Shown here in pieces: positions 34,486 through 46,032 of a stretch of DNA of 64,000 nucleotides; position 1 is the stretch's first letter, and each line of letters begins with the position of its first letter. This DNA comes from Mrakia gelida (lineage: Eukaryota; Basidiomycota; Tremellomycetes; Cystofilobasidiales; Mrakiaceae). Made by a program: the position numbers and the translations under genes. The stretch covers positions 1,116,001 to 1,180,000 of the forward strand of contig BRON01000012.1 of NCBI GenBank assembly GCA_024345305.1, read 5' to 3'. The notes beneath the pieces are model-generated. The model was not told the origin of the DNA. It was given only the letters and a program-made list of their open reading frames with translations, and made no database searches.

Positions 34486-37430
34486 CTACTGGAAGTTGGA
34501 GGGGTACAGGAAATCGCTGGGTCCGACGAAGGACTCCTTGATCGAACGAGCGGACTGTGGAGGGGAGGAAGAGGAGAACGAGCTTAGTTCCTTCTCACGG
34601 CGACGGAGGTATAGGGAAAGAGCGACTCACGACGAATCGGTAGAAGATACTGATGGATCCAGACTTGTCGTTGGTTCCGGAACCTCGAGCTCCTCCGAAA
34701 GGCTGCTGACCGACGACGGCACCTGGGAAAGACGAGAGAGCAGCGAAAGGTCAGCGAACAGGTTTCCGACGATGAAGGCGAGATGATAGGAGACTCACCA
34801 GTGCACTTGTCGTTGCTGGGGGAAAGAAAGAAGGATGGAAAAAGGAGGAAGGAAGGAGTCAGCGACGCGTTCAAAGCCGAGGATGGCCGTCGACGCGACT
34901 TCGAACTCACATGTAGCTGGAAAAGAAGGAAGAAGAGACGGAAGAGTCGGTCATGTGTCTACTCTTCGAGCCGAAGAAAGAAGGAATCGAGCTCACAAGT
35001 TTCCAGCCGCGTTCCTCAGCTTCTGCTGAGCGAGAACAACCGCCGAACGGTCGTTGGCGAACCTGGGGGCGAAGAGCGAAAAAGCAAGCTTGTCAGTATC
35101 TCGACGAGGCTAGACGACTAGCGATTGGAGAGCTAGTACTCACACTGATCCAGTAAGAGCGTAATCGGTGGTCTCGTCGATCAACTCGCAAGTCCTCTCG
35201 AAGTCGTCGTCCTCGTAAACGAAGACGGTGAGGACGGGTCCGAAGATCTCGTTGACCATGGTGACGGACTTGGGATCCTTGGTGACGATGACGGTAGGAT
35301 CGACGAAGTATCCGACGGAAGAGTCGGCTGAGGAAGGAAGGAGAGAAAGAACGCGTGAGCTTCGACGAGAAGAGCGAAGAAGGGAGAGAAAACGAGAGCG
35401 ACTCACAGGTTCCTCCGACGAGAATCTCTCCTCCCTCCGCCTTGGCCTTGGAGATGAGTCCAGTGATTTTATCGAACGAGGCTTGGTTGCTGTTGAGTCG
35501 ACGGGGACGAGGCGAGAAGGGAGGGAAGGGAAGGGAAAGAGACGCGTCCGTCAGCTCCAGCTTCCTCGAGACCTCCAGCCCTCGAAACGCTCGAGAAAAA
35601 GAACCGAGCTACTCACATAACAGGTCCGAGGAAGTTGGTCCAGTCCTCGCAGCTTCCAACTTTGATCCTCTCGACCTCCTCCTTCATCACCTCTCCCCAT
35701 CCAGCGTCCCAAAGACTCTTCGCGACGTAGATCCTTCCCAGAGCCGAGCACTTCTGTCCCGAGTACTCGAACCCAGATCGAATGCTCTGGAGAACAGTCT
35801 CCCTGATGTCGGCGGACTTGTGGATGAGGTGGAAGTTCTTTCCTCCGGTCTCTCCGACGATTCGAGGGTAGGATCGGTAGAGGTCGACGTTCTGGGAGAT
35901 CTGCTTCCAGAGTCCCTTGAAGACGGCGGTGGATCCGGTGAAGTGAAGCCCGGCAAAGGACTTGTGGTCGATGCACTGCTTGACGACCTCGGGAGCGGGT
36001 CCCTGGTGGCGAAAAGAAAAAGGGAGAGGGGAGGTGAGCTCGTGCGAGGGGAGGGAGGACGACGACGAGTGCGGGAGCTGAACGAACAGGGATGAACTGA
36101 ATGACCGCAGGAGGGACTCCAGCCTCGAGGAGAATCTTGTGGGTGAGGTAGTTGGCGTAGGTAGCCATAGGCGAGGGCTTCCAGAGGACGACGTTTCCAA
36201 CGATAGCGGGCGCGCCGACGAGGTTTCCTCCGATGGCGGTCTGGAACGACGAGCGAAGGAGGGTCAGATTCAAGATTTTCTCGAGCGAAAGAACGACGTA
36301 GAGGTCCGACTCACGAAGTTGAAGGGAGTGACAGCAAGCACGAAACCCTCGAGAGGTCGGAACTCGGTTCGGCTGAAGGAAAGGAAGGAAGGGGAAGGTG
36401 GGTGAGTTCGAGCTGGCAGGGGAGATAGACGTCTCTCGAGCCAAGCGAACTCACTTCCAGACTCCAGGAGAGTTCTCAGCAGGCTGCTGAGCGTAGAGCT
36501 GCTCGACGAACTTGACAGAGAACCGGAAGAAATCGGCCATCTTCGTAGGGAAGGGAAAAGGGAAGAGAAGCAGCCCAGCGGTCAGCTCCGTCTCGCCGGT
36601 TCTTCCTTCCACGAGGTATGATCCCTTCGACTCACCTCAGCAGCAGCGTCGATCTCAGCCTGCCAGGTGTTCTTTCCCTGTCCGAGCATAGTAGCAGCCA
36701 TCAGCTTGTACCTGAGAGGAGTCGGATAAATCGCGAAGGGAGAGAGAGAAAGAGGTCAGCTTGAGCTCGACGAAGGAAGGACGAGGAGATGGAACGAGAT
36801 GGAGAGACTTCGGTTCAACTTACCTGTACTTTCCAGCAGTGAGATCAGCGGCCTTGAGGAAGATGGCAGCTCGGTCGTTCCAGGGCATGTTCTCCCACTC
36901 TCGCTGAGCCTTGAGGGAGGACTCGATAGCGGAAGCGACGACCTCAGGAGTGGCCGAGTGGTAGTTGCAGAGGGGAGCGGTAGAGTGAGAGTGAGGAGTG
37001 AGCTGAGGGAGAAGGACACCAGTCTTGACCTGAAAGCATGCGAGAGGCGCGAGCAGGGAGAAGAAGGATCAGTTGTAGGTTTGGGAGACCATGGAGAGGG
37101 AGAGGGCGGGCGATGGAAGGGAAGGAGAGGCTAAAGAAGCGATGAAGACTCACGGGCTTTCCATCTACGACACAAGGCACCTCGAAAGGCATAGCAGCCT
37201 TCATCTCAGCGAGAGCAGCCTCGAGTCCCTTCCTCTCAGCAGAGCCAGCGGGGTAGTTGCCCTAGAGGGAGTGGTGAAGGGAAAGGAGGAGGGAAGAAGG
37301 AAGGGGATGATGGATGAGCTTCGCTTCTTTTGGGATTCCCTTCTTCCTACTTCTCGACTCGACTGAAGAGACTGACCATGGGCTCGTTGGTGATCGTAGG
37401 GATCTTGAAGGAGGCGAGAGTGGCAGCCAT
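34486..37430 (-). CDS. PUT2: Delta-1-pyrroline-5-carboxylate dehydrogenase (P5CDH)
   Basis: Mitochondrial NAD-dependent aldehyde dehydrogenase that oxidises P5C to glutamate in proline breakdown. The spliced minus strand starts MAATLASFKIPTITNEPM. It shows VTPFNFTAIGGNLVGAPAI, VVLWKPSPMATYANY, GLHFTGSTAVFKGLW, the general-base Glu in VGETGGKN and the catalytic Cys in EYSGQKCSALGR. Later segments are TKDPKSVTMVNEIFGPVLTV and YINDKCTGAVVGQQPFGG, then GTNDKSGSISIFYRFVS. The end is DFLYPSNFQ before TAG at 34486-34488. The short N-terminus has few basic residues, so a mitochondrial presequence is weak or absent. Two very small exons, 34911-34916 and 34799-34815, build the conserved NFYINDKCTGA. 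Confidence 0.94.
34799..34815 (-). other. PUT2: 17-base exon in P5CDH
   Basis: Minus-strand CAACGACAAGTGCACTG completes Ile and encodes Asn-Asp-Lys-Cys-Thr of the conserved INDKCTG. It directly follows the 6-base microexon. Confidence 0.82.
34911..34916 (-). other. PUT2: 6-base microexon in P5CDH
   Basis: Minus-strand CTACAT lies between a cttttccag-type acceptor and gtgagt. It completes Phe, encodes Tyr and starts Ile in NFYIND. Both flanking introns have normal length. It is the smallest exon in the window after the ATG-only exons. Confidence 0.82.
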
Positions 37431-38036
37431 GGTGAGAGGAAGATAGAAGGGGAAGGAAGAAGGGAAGAGGGGGACGGGGGGAGTTGGTGGTTGATGGAAG
37501 AAAGAAAGGAAGGGATGGCAGCGGGAGGAGACCGACAACAGAGCCGAGTCGGCTCGAGGACTCCAGGTTTTCGCCTCCGCGCTTGAAGGGCGCTTCTCGA
37601 GAGATTCAGAGTAAGCGCGAGAGATCTGGATACGCGAGGAGGCAAGAGATCCAGCGCAGGGGCAGAATAAAGAGCGTGAAACGAGTTCAGCAGGAGGTGG
37701 GAGCGCCTCGTCTGTTTTTGTTTTCGGTTCCTCCCCTTCTCTCGTTTCTGTCTCGCCCTCCGCGCCGATCCTCCTTCTACGACGTCCAGGCGGTGGATAG
37801 AGGTCTCGAGGGAGGATGTGACACTTTCCGAAGCTGAGGACTCGAGAAAATCGACTTGTAAGAGGTCATGATTCAACAAAAAGCGACGAGCGAACGAACG
37901 AGAACGAACATGCGACGAGAGAAACAGTCCTGAGCGAGAGAAGGTGGACGAGAAGGAGAAGATTAGGTAGCGGAAGATAGAGATGATCTAAGAGAGGAAC
38001 TAAGTGTAGAAGAGCTGTGGAATAAATGAAGAAAAA
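37431..38036. other. Intergenic: P5CDH promoter and PDR transporter 3' end
   Basis: These 606 bases lie between two minus-strand genes. AT-richer sequence at 37970-38036 fits the transporter 3' UTR. No gene was recognised. Confidence 0.4.
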
Positions 38037-41000
38037 TCAAGCCGTCTTGACCTTCTTCTTCTTGGGACGAGCTCGCGCCCACATGAAGACGAAGACCAGA
38101 CCGAGGGTGAAGACGGCATAGAGCGCAATGATTCCCATGTTTCGACCTCCATCGGAGGCGTGAGTGATGTTGACTCGAGCGAGGTACTGGAGAAAGAGGG
38201 AGGAGGGTAGGGAGGGAGGGAGATCAGCAAAAGAGGGGAGGGAGATCAGCGACGCGTCTTGAACTCGACTCGACTTCGACTCTTCTCGTCTCCTTCGCTT
38301 CTTCTTCTGTGTAGACTGACCTGATTAGCGTTCGAGTAACTGCAGAACTTGCACTCGGTGGTAGAGGAAGGGTCGTCGACGTATCCTTGGCCAGCGTAGA
38401 TGAGGAACATTTTCAGGTACTCTGCGAAGGGGAAACACGAAGAGGGACCGACGAGTCAGATCGAGCGAGCCGCCTGAGAAGGATAGAGGGGGAGGAAGAG
38501 CTCACCTCCACAGGTCGCGTTTCCCACAGGGGTGAACCTCGCAAACTCTCGCTCGTTGCAGACGACGGGGGTATTTCGCATTGAGAAGAACTGGCGGAGG
38601 GACGAGGAGACGCGAGAAGCTGGTGTGAGTTCGAGTTTGCGGTCGAAAAAATACGAACAACGAAGCATGATAACTCACCAGCGCTCCTCCGATAGCGTAA
38701 GTCCAAGGGTTGATGTAGTAAAGCCTGCGAATCGAGTCGAGGGGAGGCGAAGCGAGTTAGTTTGCGTCTCGTCGTTGATCGACTGGGGAATGGACCAACC
38801 AATAACGCCAGAAGGCAGTGATCATGCTGTACGGAACGAGAACACCGGAGAAGGACGAGAAGATGGCCAGGAACATAGGAATGACGAGAGCGGCTTGCTG
38901 TTGGCGAAGGAGAGAAAGGGAGCGAGAGGGTCAGTTCGATCCGCGACGGGTCCGAATGAAAGGAGACGAGGAAGACTCGCCTGTTTGTTCTGAGCGAGGG
39001 CGGCGATAGCGAATCCCATGAGGAGGGTGAAGGTGTGGAATAGCTGCAGAAAAGGTCGGGTCAGCGCTGAACTCGAAAGGGAATGAGAAAAGAAGGGAAA
39101 AACGAGAAACGCACGATCAACGAAACCCACATCCCTCCGGCGTGACTCGCGTCCGTCATGAGCCCAACAGGGAAGGCGACGAAGTACCAGAGGACGTAGT
39201 AGATGGTGGTCGAAACGAACATCCAAGGTAGCTCGCCCATAATCTGTCCAATCACGAAGGCCAACCAGCCGAACATCCTCGACTGAAGAAAAGAACGAAG
39301 GTCGATCAGCGGCGAAGAACGAGACGGAAACGACGAGGAGTTGCGCGTACCTGATTCTCTCTCGCCTCGAATAGATTTCTAGCATCGATGACACGAGGTT
39401 GAAGTTGAACGATGAGCCCAGGAGCGACTGGATGAGAAGCAAAAGTCAAGTCAGAACTCGTGAGACGCGTCGCTTGAAAGGAGAGCGGAGAGCTGTGAAC
39501 CTACTGAAGCAGCCCAAAAACACAGTGAAGAGCCGATCCTGGAGTGAGATTACCGAGTTATCGAGTTGGAGGAAACTCAGTCCGTTGAGGAGGGCGATTC
39601 CTTAGGGACGAGAAACGAGAGGAAAGAGAGTCAGCGGGACCGATCAATATCGAAAGATCCAGGCTTGCAGCTCGCGAAGTACATACCGATGTGAAGTCTG
39701 AGCTTCCCTCGGAGGTAGTCGACGGATCTGAACATGGCGACGCTGGAGGTCGAAGGGAAGAACGCGCGTCAGTACGGAGAATCGAGAACGAAGACAGAAC
39801 GAGCGCGCTCTCACCTCGACCGCTTGCTGACCAAGATGATCTGCCTCCACTGGGAAACGGCGTACGTCTTTCCATCCTCGACGAACGAGGGAGGAGCAGC
39901 AGCGCAAGCAGCGTCGAGTTCCTCGATCTCCTTGGTGACGGCGACGAACTCGGGCGACTCAAGCCAGATGGCGCTCCAATCCTTTCCTTTCGAGAGCGAT
40001 CCGGAGACGACGTCCTGTTGAACGAGGAGAGCGACGTCAGCGACGGCTGAGAACGACAAAAGGAGGCGAGTGAAAGGGAAACGCACGATCATGAACTCAG
40101 CGGGGTTGGAGTCCTGTCGAATGAGAAGAGAGAAGTTAGCGATGGATGGACGAGATCGAGGCGAGAGGAAGGAAGACGCACGGCAAGGCAGACGATTCCG
40201 TTTCGAGCGAAGTAGTCCTTCATGGTAGCTCCATGATCTCCAATCTCTCCGAAGTAGACGGTGTCTGTAGAGAAAAAAGGGAGTCAGTCGAGGCGTAGGA
40301 ACAATGGAAAGCGACGCGACTTTTGAACTCACGTCCGCCACGAGCGAGAAGGAGGAGTCGATCAAATTGATCGAAGAGCAAAGCAGAAGGCTGATGAATC
40401 GTGCAGATCATGGCTTGGCCTGCGTCGGCGAGCTTCCGGAGGAATCGAAGGATGTTGAACGAGGATTGACCGTCGAGACCTGAGCGGAGGAGAGCGAGAG
40501 AAGGTTAGACTGGAGGAGATCCTCTGCTCGAAGGATAGAAGGTCAGACTGAGGGAGATCATCTGCTCGACTCACCTGAGGTCGGCTCGTCGAGGAAGAGA
40601 AGGAGGGGTTTGGCGACCAGCTCGACTCCGATAGTGACACGCTTCCTCTGCTCGACTCCGAGACCTGGTGAAGAAGATGATCGAAGGGAGAATGCCATCA
40701 GCGTCGCGTCGTATTCCCCTCTGCTCGCGTCTCGATCTTGACTCACCAGCAAGACCGTCTCCGATGAAGGCGTGTTGAAGATCCGTGAGCTCGAGAAGGT
40801 CGATGACGGTGTCGACGAAGGCAATCTTCTCCTCGTAAGGAGTATCGGCAGGCTGTCGAAGGAGGGCAGAGAAGATGAGGGCTTCTCGAACGGTAGCGGT
40901 AGGCTCGTGAATGTCGAGCTGTCGGACGAAGAGAGGACGGGATCAGCTAACGAAGGCACGGAGAAGAGAGAGATGTGAAGAACGAACTTGGCCAACGTAA

Positions 41001-44000
41001 CCAGTCGTTCGTTGGAAAGACTTCCCCAGCTCTCGTCCATCGATGTGAATCGATCCTGAGACCACTCCATCGTCCTTCCGAAGAGCGAGAACATCGAGCA
41101 AGGTGGTCTTTCCTGCACCCGAAGCTCTGTGAAACAAAGAGAGGGGGGGGGGGCGTCAGAACCGACAAGTTTTCGACGCGACGAGGAGCGATGATAGACG
41201 AAGCTCACCCCATCAGAGCTGTGAGAGACCCAGGTTTCGTGTACCCTTGTACTTGGCTCAGAAGAGGAAGCTTTCCACCCTTGACGTCGACCTGAGTGGG
41301 AAGAAGAACGCGAGATCAGGCTCGAGATCGAAGGACGCAACGAAGGGGAAGATGGATTGCGAAGACTGACGGTGTAGTCCACGTTCCTCCAGGTAAATAC
41401 CGTTGTTGACTTCTCGAGGGTTGGAAGAGCGGCCGTAGTCTTCTTCTCGTTCGTTGAGTGCTGCTCTCCGATGCGTTCGAGCGTGACTCCTCCTTGTTCT
41501 TCGTCGACAGCCGAGGTTCCGTTGACGATGGCAGACTTCTCGCTCTTGTCTTTCGTCCTCTGACGAAGGGAAAGGAAGGTTTGATGATCAGCTTGGGCTC
41601 GAGCGAGAAGGAGGGAGAGGAGGAAAGCTTACCTGGAAAAGCAGGTACGACTTCGACGACCCAGCTCCCTTCAGACGCTCGACTCCTATCATGGAGATGA
41701 TGACAAACGCAATCCAGAAGGCAACCACGATTCCGATCTTCGAGAAAGGGATGGAAAGGAGGGTTCAGATTGGGCTCTCAGCTCCGAGAGCGAGAGAGAA
41801 GGGGGAGAAGAGGAGACTCACGTTTCGACCGATGTGCGAGTGATAGAAGGTGAGTCCTGCAGCCAAGTAGGCATCTCCCGAGACGGTGCTCTCTCCAGCG
41901 ACAGAACCAGCGACGGTACAAGTGAAGGAAGTTCCGGTAGCGACGTATCCAGGACCTTGAGGGATGAGCGAGGTTCCGACGCAAGGGAAAGCCTGGTTGG
42001 TGAACTCGTTCCCCATCGCAGTTTCGAAGGCGAAGTAGAGAGGGTTGAGGTATCGAGTCCATCCGAGCCACGGCTTCATGTCGGATTGAGCAATCAAGTA
42101 TCCAGAATAGGCAAGGAGGACTGGGTTTTATTGAAGGTAGAGAGAGGATGGAGGGAGGAGTGAAGGGAGGGGGGTGGAGAGAGGATCAGTCGCGTCGTCG
42201 AAGGACTTCCGGAGGAGAGGGCCAGCTCACCTGCTACCGCCAGTCCTGACACCGCAGACGCTCGCTCGAACGTTGGGAAGTTGTAACCAATAGCTCGGAA
42301 CAGAGCGATGAGCTGAAGGAGGACAAGAAGTCAGATCACGTCGACTCGTCGACCCTCCTTCTCGCTCGATCTTCGTTTCCGCTCACTCACAGACAGCGTA
42401 ACCACGTAGGTAGAGATCCAGAGAGTCCAGAAAGCCTCAGCGGTTCGTTTCAGGTTGGTCATGAAGTAGACGGGAAGAAGGAAGCTGGAGGAAGTGAACC
42501 GAGTCAGGGAGTGAGCGGGAGCGAGCGAAGGGAAGAGGTTTTGAACTCACGCGGTAACCTGACCGATCAGGATGGGGAAATCGGCGATGCATTTGGCGAG
42601 GATGACGGCTGACGGACGATACCTGAGGGGAAGGAGAAGGAGAGGAAGAGGAGTGAGCGCTGGGGGACGAGGAAAGAACGCGTCGAAACTCACATGGCGA
42701 AGGACTTGTGTTTGGAGAGGATGGATCGACCCTCGAAGGAAGCTGTCACCTCCGTCATTCCAAGACTGAAATGAAAGGGAGCCAAGGTCAGCAGACTCGA
42801 GCGAAGAACGACGAAGAGACGAGAGGCGTCGACGACTCACAGAGCATTCCAGAGACAGATGAAGAAGAGAACTCCAGCTCGAGTGAAGAGTCCGTTGGTG
42901 TTCTCGGGGAGGTCATAGAAGAGAGATCCGAGAATGATAGACTGAGCGATACTCGTTCCTTGCTTGATGATGCTGCGAGGCGAAGAAGAAGAACGAAGTT
43001 CAGCGACGAACGACGCGACGAGAACGAGCTCACGAGATCATCGCTGAAACTCACATCGAAGCCTTGTCATTCCACATGAGCTGGTAGGTCTGAACAGTCG
43101 CAGCCATGACTTGAGTCCACAGAGTCGACGTGAACGGCGCCTTCGAGAAAGCCCATTTCGCCTGCTCGTTCTTGACCGTCGATCTGAACTCGGCAGTCTG
43201 CTCTTCTCGACGATCCTTAGCGGCGAGATGGTCTTCGAGTTCTTGGAGAGCGGCCTTGCACACGTCGGAAGACTTGTAGGCTGCGACGAAGTCGTCGATG
43301 GTGATGGGCGTCGAACCTCGCATCTTCTCGTTGATGATCGCCTCGGTCTGTACGGTGACTCCTGTAAGGAAGTCGGCGACGTTAGAGCCTGGAGCGACGA
43401 CGAACCCGAGTCCCTCGAAGTAGGGTCGAGCGGCGGCACGAGGTCCCCTGATTCGAGAGAGGGAAGAAGAGCCACGACGAAGTCAGCGGTCTCGTTTCCT
43501 CCGTCTTTCGAGTTTGTCTCGCAGCTCACTCACCAGTAGATGCACTGTCCAGCGGCGATGACCATGACCTTGTCGAAGATGTCGTAGATACTGTTCCCGG
43601 CTTGATCTGTGGAAGGGAGGTCGACGCGTCAGCTCGAGAAGCTTTCGCAGGACGCGTCGATAAACTCACAGAGCGAGACGAAGGAAGTGGATCCGAGGAC
43701 GTCCGTGAGAGTCCTGATCGACCGAGTGTACTCCAGAGCCGTGGAAGCATCGAGCCCTCGAGAGGTGTTGTCCCAGCCAACGACTGAAGCTCGGTTGATG
43801 AGGACCTCGGCGCTGTAGCACGAACCAAAGAAGGGGAAGTCAGTCGAGCCCCGTTCGGATTCGACTCTCAAGCTCTGAGCAGAAACTCACATCGACACTC
43901 GTTTCCTCTCTCCTCCCGAGATCCCTCGAATGTTCTCGTTCCCAACGATGGTGTCCCGACAGTGCTCGATACCGAAGGTCTTCAGAACGGCGTCGAGGAA

Positions 44001-45328
44001 TTCTGAGGTCGCGAGAACCGAAGGGGGTGGTTGAGCTTTCGAGTCGAGAAGGAGGGGCGGACAAGTTGGAAGCGAGCTCACCAGCTTCGTACTGCTTCCG
44101 GCTAAGACCATCAGGTCGAATCCGGGGAGTCTTCATCTTGAGAGCGAACTCGAGGGTTTGGGCGACGGTGAGGACGGCTGAGCGAGACGACAAGGGAGGG
44201 AGGGAGGAGACTCGTGAGAACTGGGAGAGAAACGCGAGAGAAGAAGCAACGAGATGCTACTGACGGTAATGGGTGTCATCTTCAGCATTGAAGATGATCT
44301 GACCGGGGTACTTGATGAAGAGAAGACGAAGGACGCAGCAGTCAGCGACTCGAGCAGAGGTCTCGAATCGAATCGACTCACCTGTTTGGCTTCCTTCGCA
44401 GTCATATCTCCGAAGAACACATCTCCATCCACTCCAGCGTATCCCTCTCGAAGGTTGGTGATGGTTTTCTGAGTGAGGAAGGAAGCGAAGAGGAGTCAGT
44501 CCAACGCACTCGCTCTCGAAGAAGCGGTTCGGAAGCTCACGAGGAAAGTCGAGCACCCAGATCCAGGCCTTCCAACCACCAAAGCCATCTCTCCAGCCTT
44601 GAGGACTCCGTTGAAGTCATGGAGGAGGTATCGCTCGTTCTTGGAGAGGTTGGGATCGATGGGCGCGGAGGAGGTAGCGAGGGAAGGATTCGTCTGTTGA
44701 GCTCGCTTTTGTCGACGAGCGTCTTGGAGGTGCCGGAAGGGGTTGAAGATGCTGATACACCGACGAAGCGAGGTAGAGAAAGGAGGTGGATAGACAGAGA
44801 GTCAGTTCTCGATCTTGATCCTCTTCGAAAACCAAACAAGACGAGGCAGGAGGAGGAAAGAAGGCGAAAGACGACTCACCTCAAGATATCCTCTCCAAAG
44901 ATGGCCTCCTTTCCTTCTCCTCTCACACTCAACCCCTTCCAAGCGACACTCAACCTCTTATCCTTCACCCCCTTCATCTTCAAGTTCGTCTTCACGTCTC
45001 TGAGCTGTTTCTCGAGTGACCACTCCTCCTGGTGGGTCGATCCAGTGAGAGCTCGTTGAAGGTCATGGAAGCCAGCTTCGAGCATACCGACGTTCGTTCC
45101 GACGGCCATCTCCTCCCCCCAGACGGGACGATGGATGCTCGCATGGATACTGGCGGAGGAGGGAGCTGGGGCGAGAGAAGGGCGACGGTGAAGGAAGGTG
45201 GAGTTGGATCGCGCTGGAGGAGGAGGAACGGGCGAGTGAGAGTCGGCGGGCGCTGAGGGAGGAGGAAGAGTTGAGCTCGTCGAAGGCGTCTCGTTCGTTG
45301 TTGATGGGTCGGGTGGTAGAGATTCCAT
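38037..45328 (-). CDS. Full-size PDR-type (ABCG) multidrug ABC transporter
   Basis: Plasma-membrane ATP-driven exporter with the reversed layout NBD-TMD-NBD-TMD, built from about 34 exons. NBD1 has the PDR-type degenerate Walker [11 protein letters not shown] with Cys in place of Lys, signature [11 protein letters not shown], and Walker B region [10 protein letters not shown] with Asn in place of Glu. NBD2 has canonical Walker [16 protein letters not shown], a diverged signature [10 protein letters not shown] and Walker [14 protein letters not shown]. Alternating degeneracy of this kind is normal for Pdr5/Cdr1 proteins. Membrane domains include [28 protein letters not shown], the Cys-containing extracellular loop before FYHSHIGRN, and [11 protein letters not shown]. 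The C-terminus is [17 protein letters not shown]. The N-terminus is Ser/Pro-rich. The Zn2Cys6 regulator upstream may control it (inference). Confidence 0.92.
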
Positions 45329-46032
45329 AGCGGTTTTGTTGTTTGTTGATTGTTGCAGTTAGTGGAAGCACTACACCCAAAAGAGACCTGTCGTGGACTT
45401 CTCGGACCAGGCGAAATCTTCTTTCGATGATCAGGTTGTTCTCGCCCGCCCGTGTCTCTTCCCTTTCGCTCGTGCTCGTTTCTTCCCTCTTCTTCTCGCT
45501 CTCGGGTCTCTTGCCGGTACAGCTCGGTGCTGATTTTGCATTGCTGTAAGGGCGTACGACTATTCTCGTCCTGGTTGCTGTTTGAATGGGAGATCTATGT
45601 CACTCACAACACGCGCTTTCTCCCGGCTGCTTGCCCTTTGTTCTTCCTCAACCTTCCAGGTTCACCTGTCTACCTTTCCATCTCTCGACCTCTCAGACAC
45701 GTTCTCGAGTCACCTGATTCGAGGGATTCATAGGGGGGACTCCGAGGGATGCGTTTGAACGGATGATAGTAAAATTCGCGACCAGGGAGAGACGCGAGAA
45801 GAGAGAAACAGCGACGCGTTCAAAATCGAGACTGACCGAGGGCCGAACTTCCCTCTTCGCTCTAGCTCGTGCCATCTGCCGCTCGACGGCTCGGATACAA
45901 CACAGATCATCAACGAGAGGACTACGTATTCGAGTGCTTTTGCGGCTAATAGAACGATCATAGCTAGAAGTAAGAGAGCGAAAGAGAAAAGCGAAAGGTT
46001 GAAGAGAGTGAGCGAGAAGGCGACGCGTCGGT
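45329..46032. other. Intergenic: PDR transporter promoter and transcription-factor 3' end
   Basis: These 704 bases lie between two minus-strand genes. The right part (about 45740-46032) belongs to the transcription-factor 3' end and contains GACGCGTC at 46022-46029. No pleiotropic drug response element (TCCGCGGA) was seen in the likely transporter promoter. Confidence 0.4.

Noticed and set aside
40397..45328. Degenerate ATP-binding motifs in the PDR transporter as damage
   Set aside because: Cys for Lys in the first Walker A and a diverged second signature are normal for PDR-type pumps, and the frame is intact.
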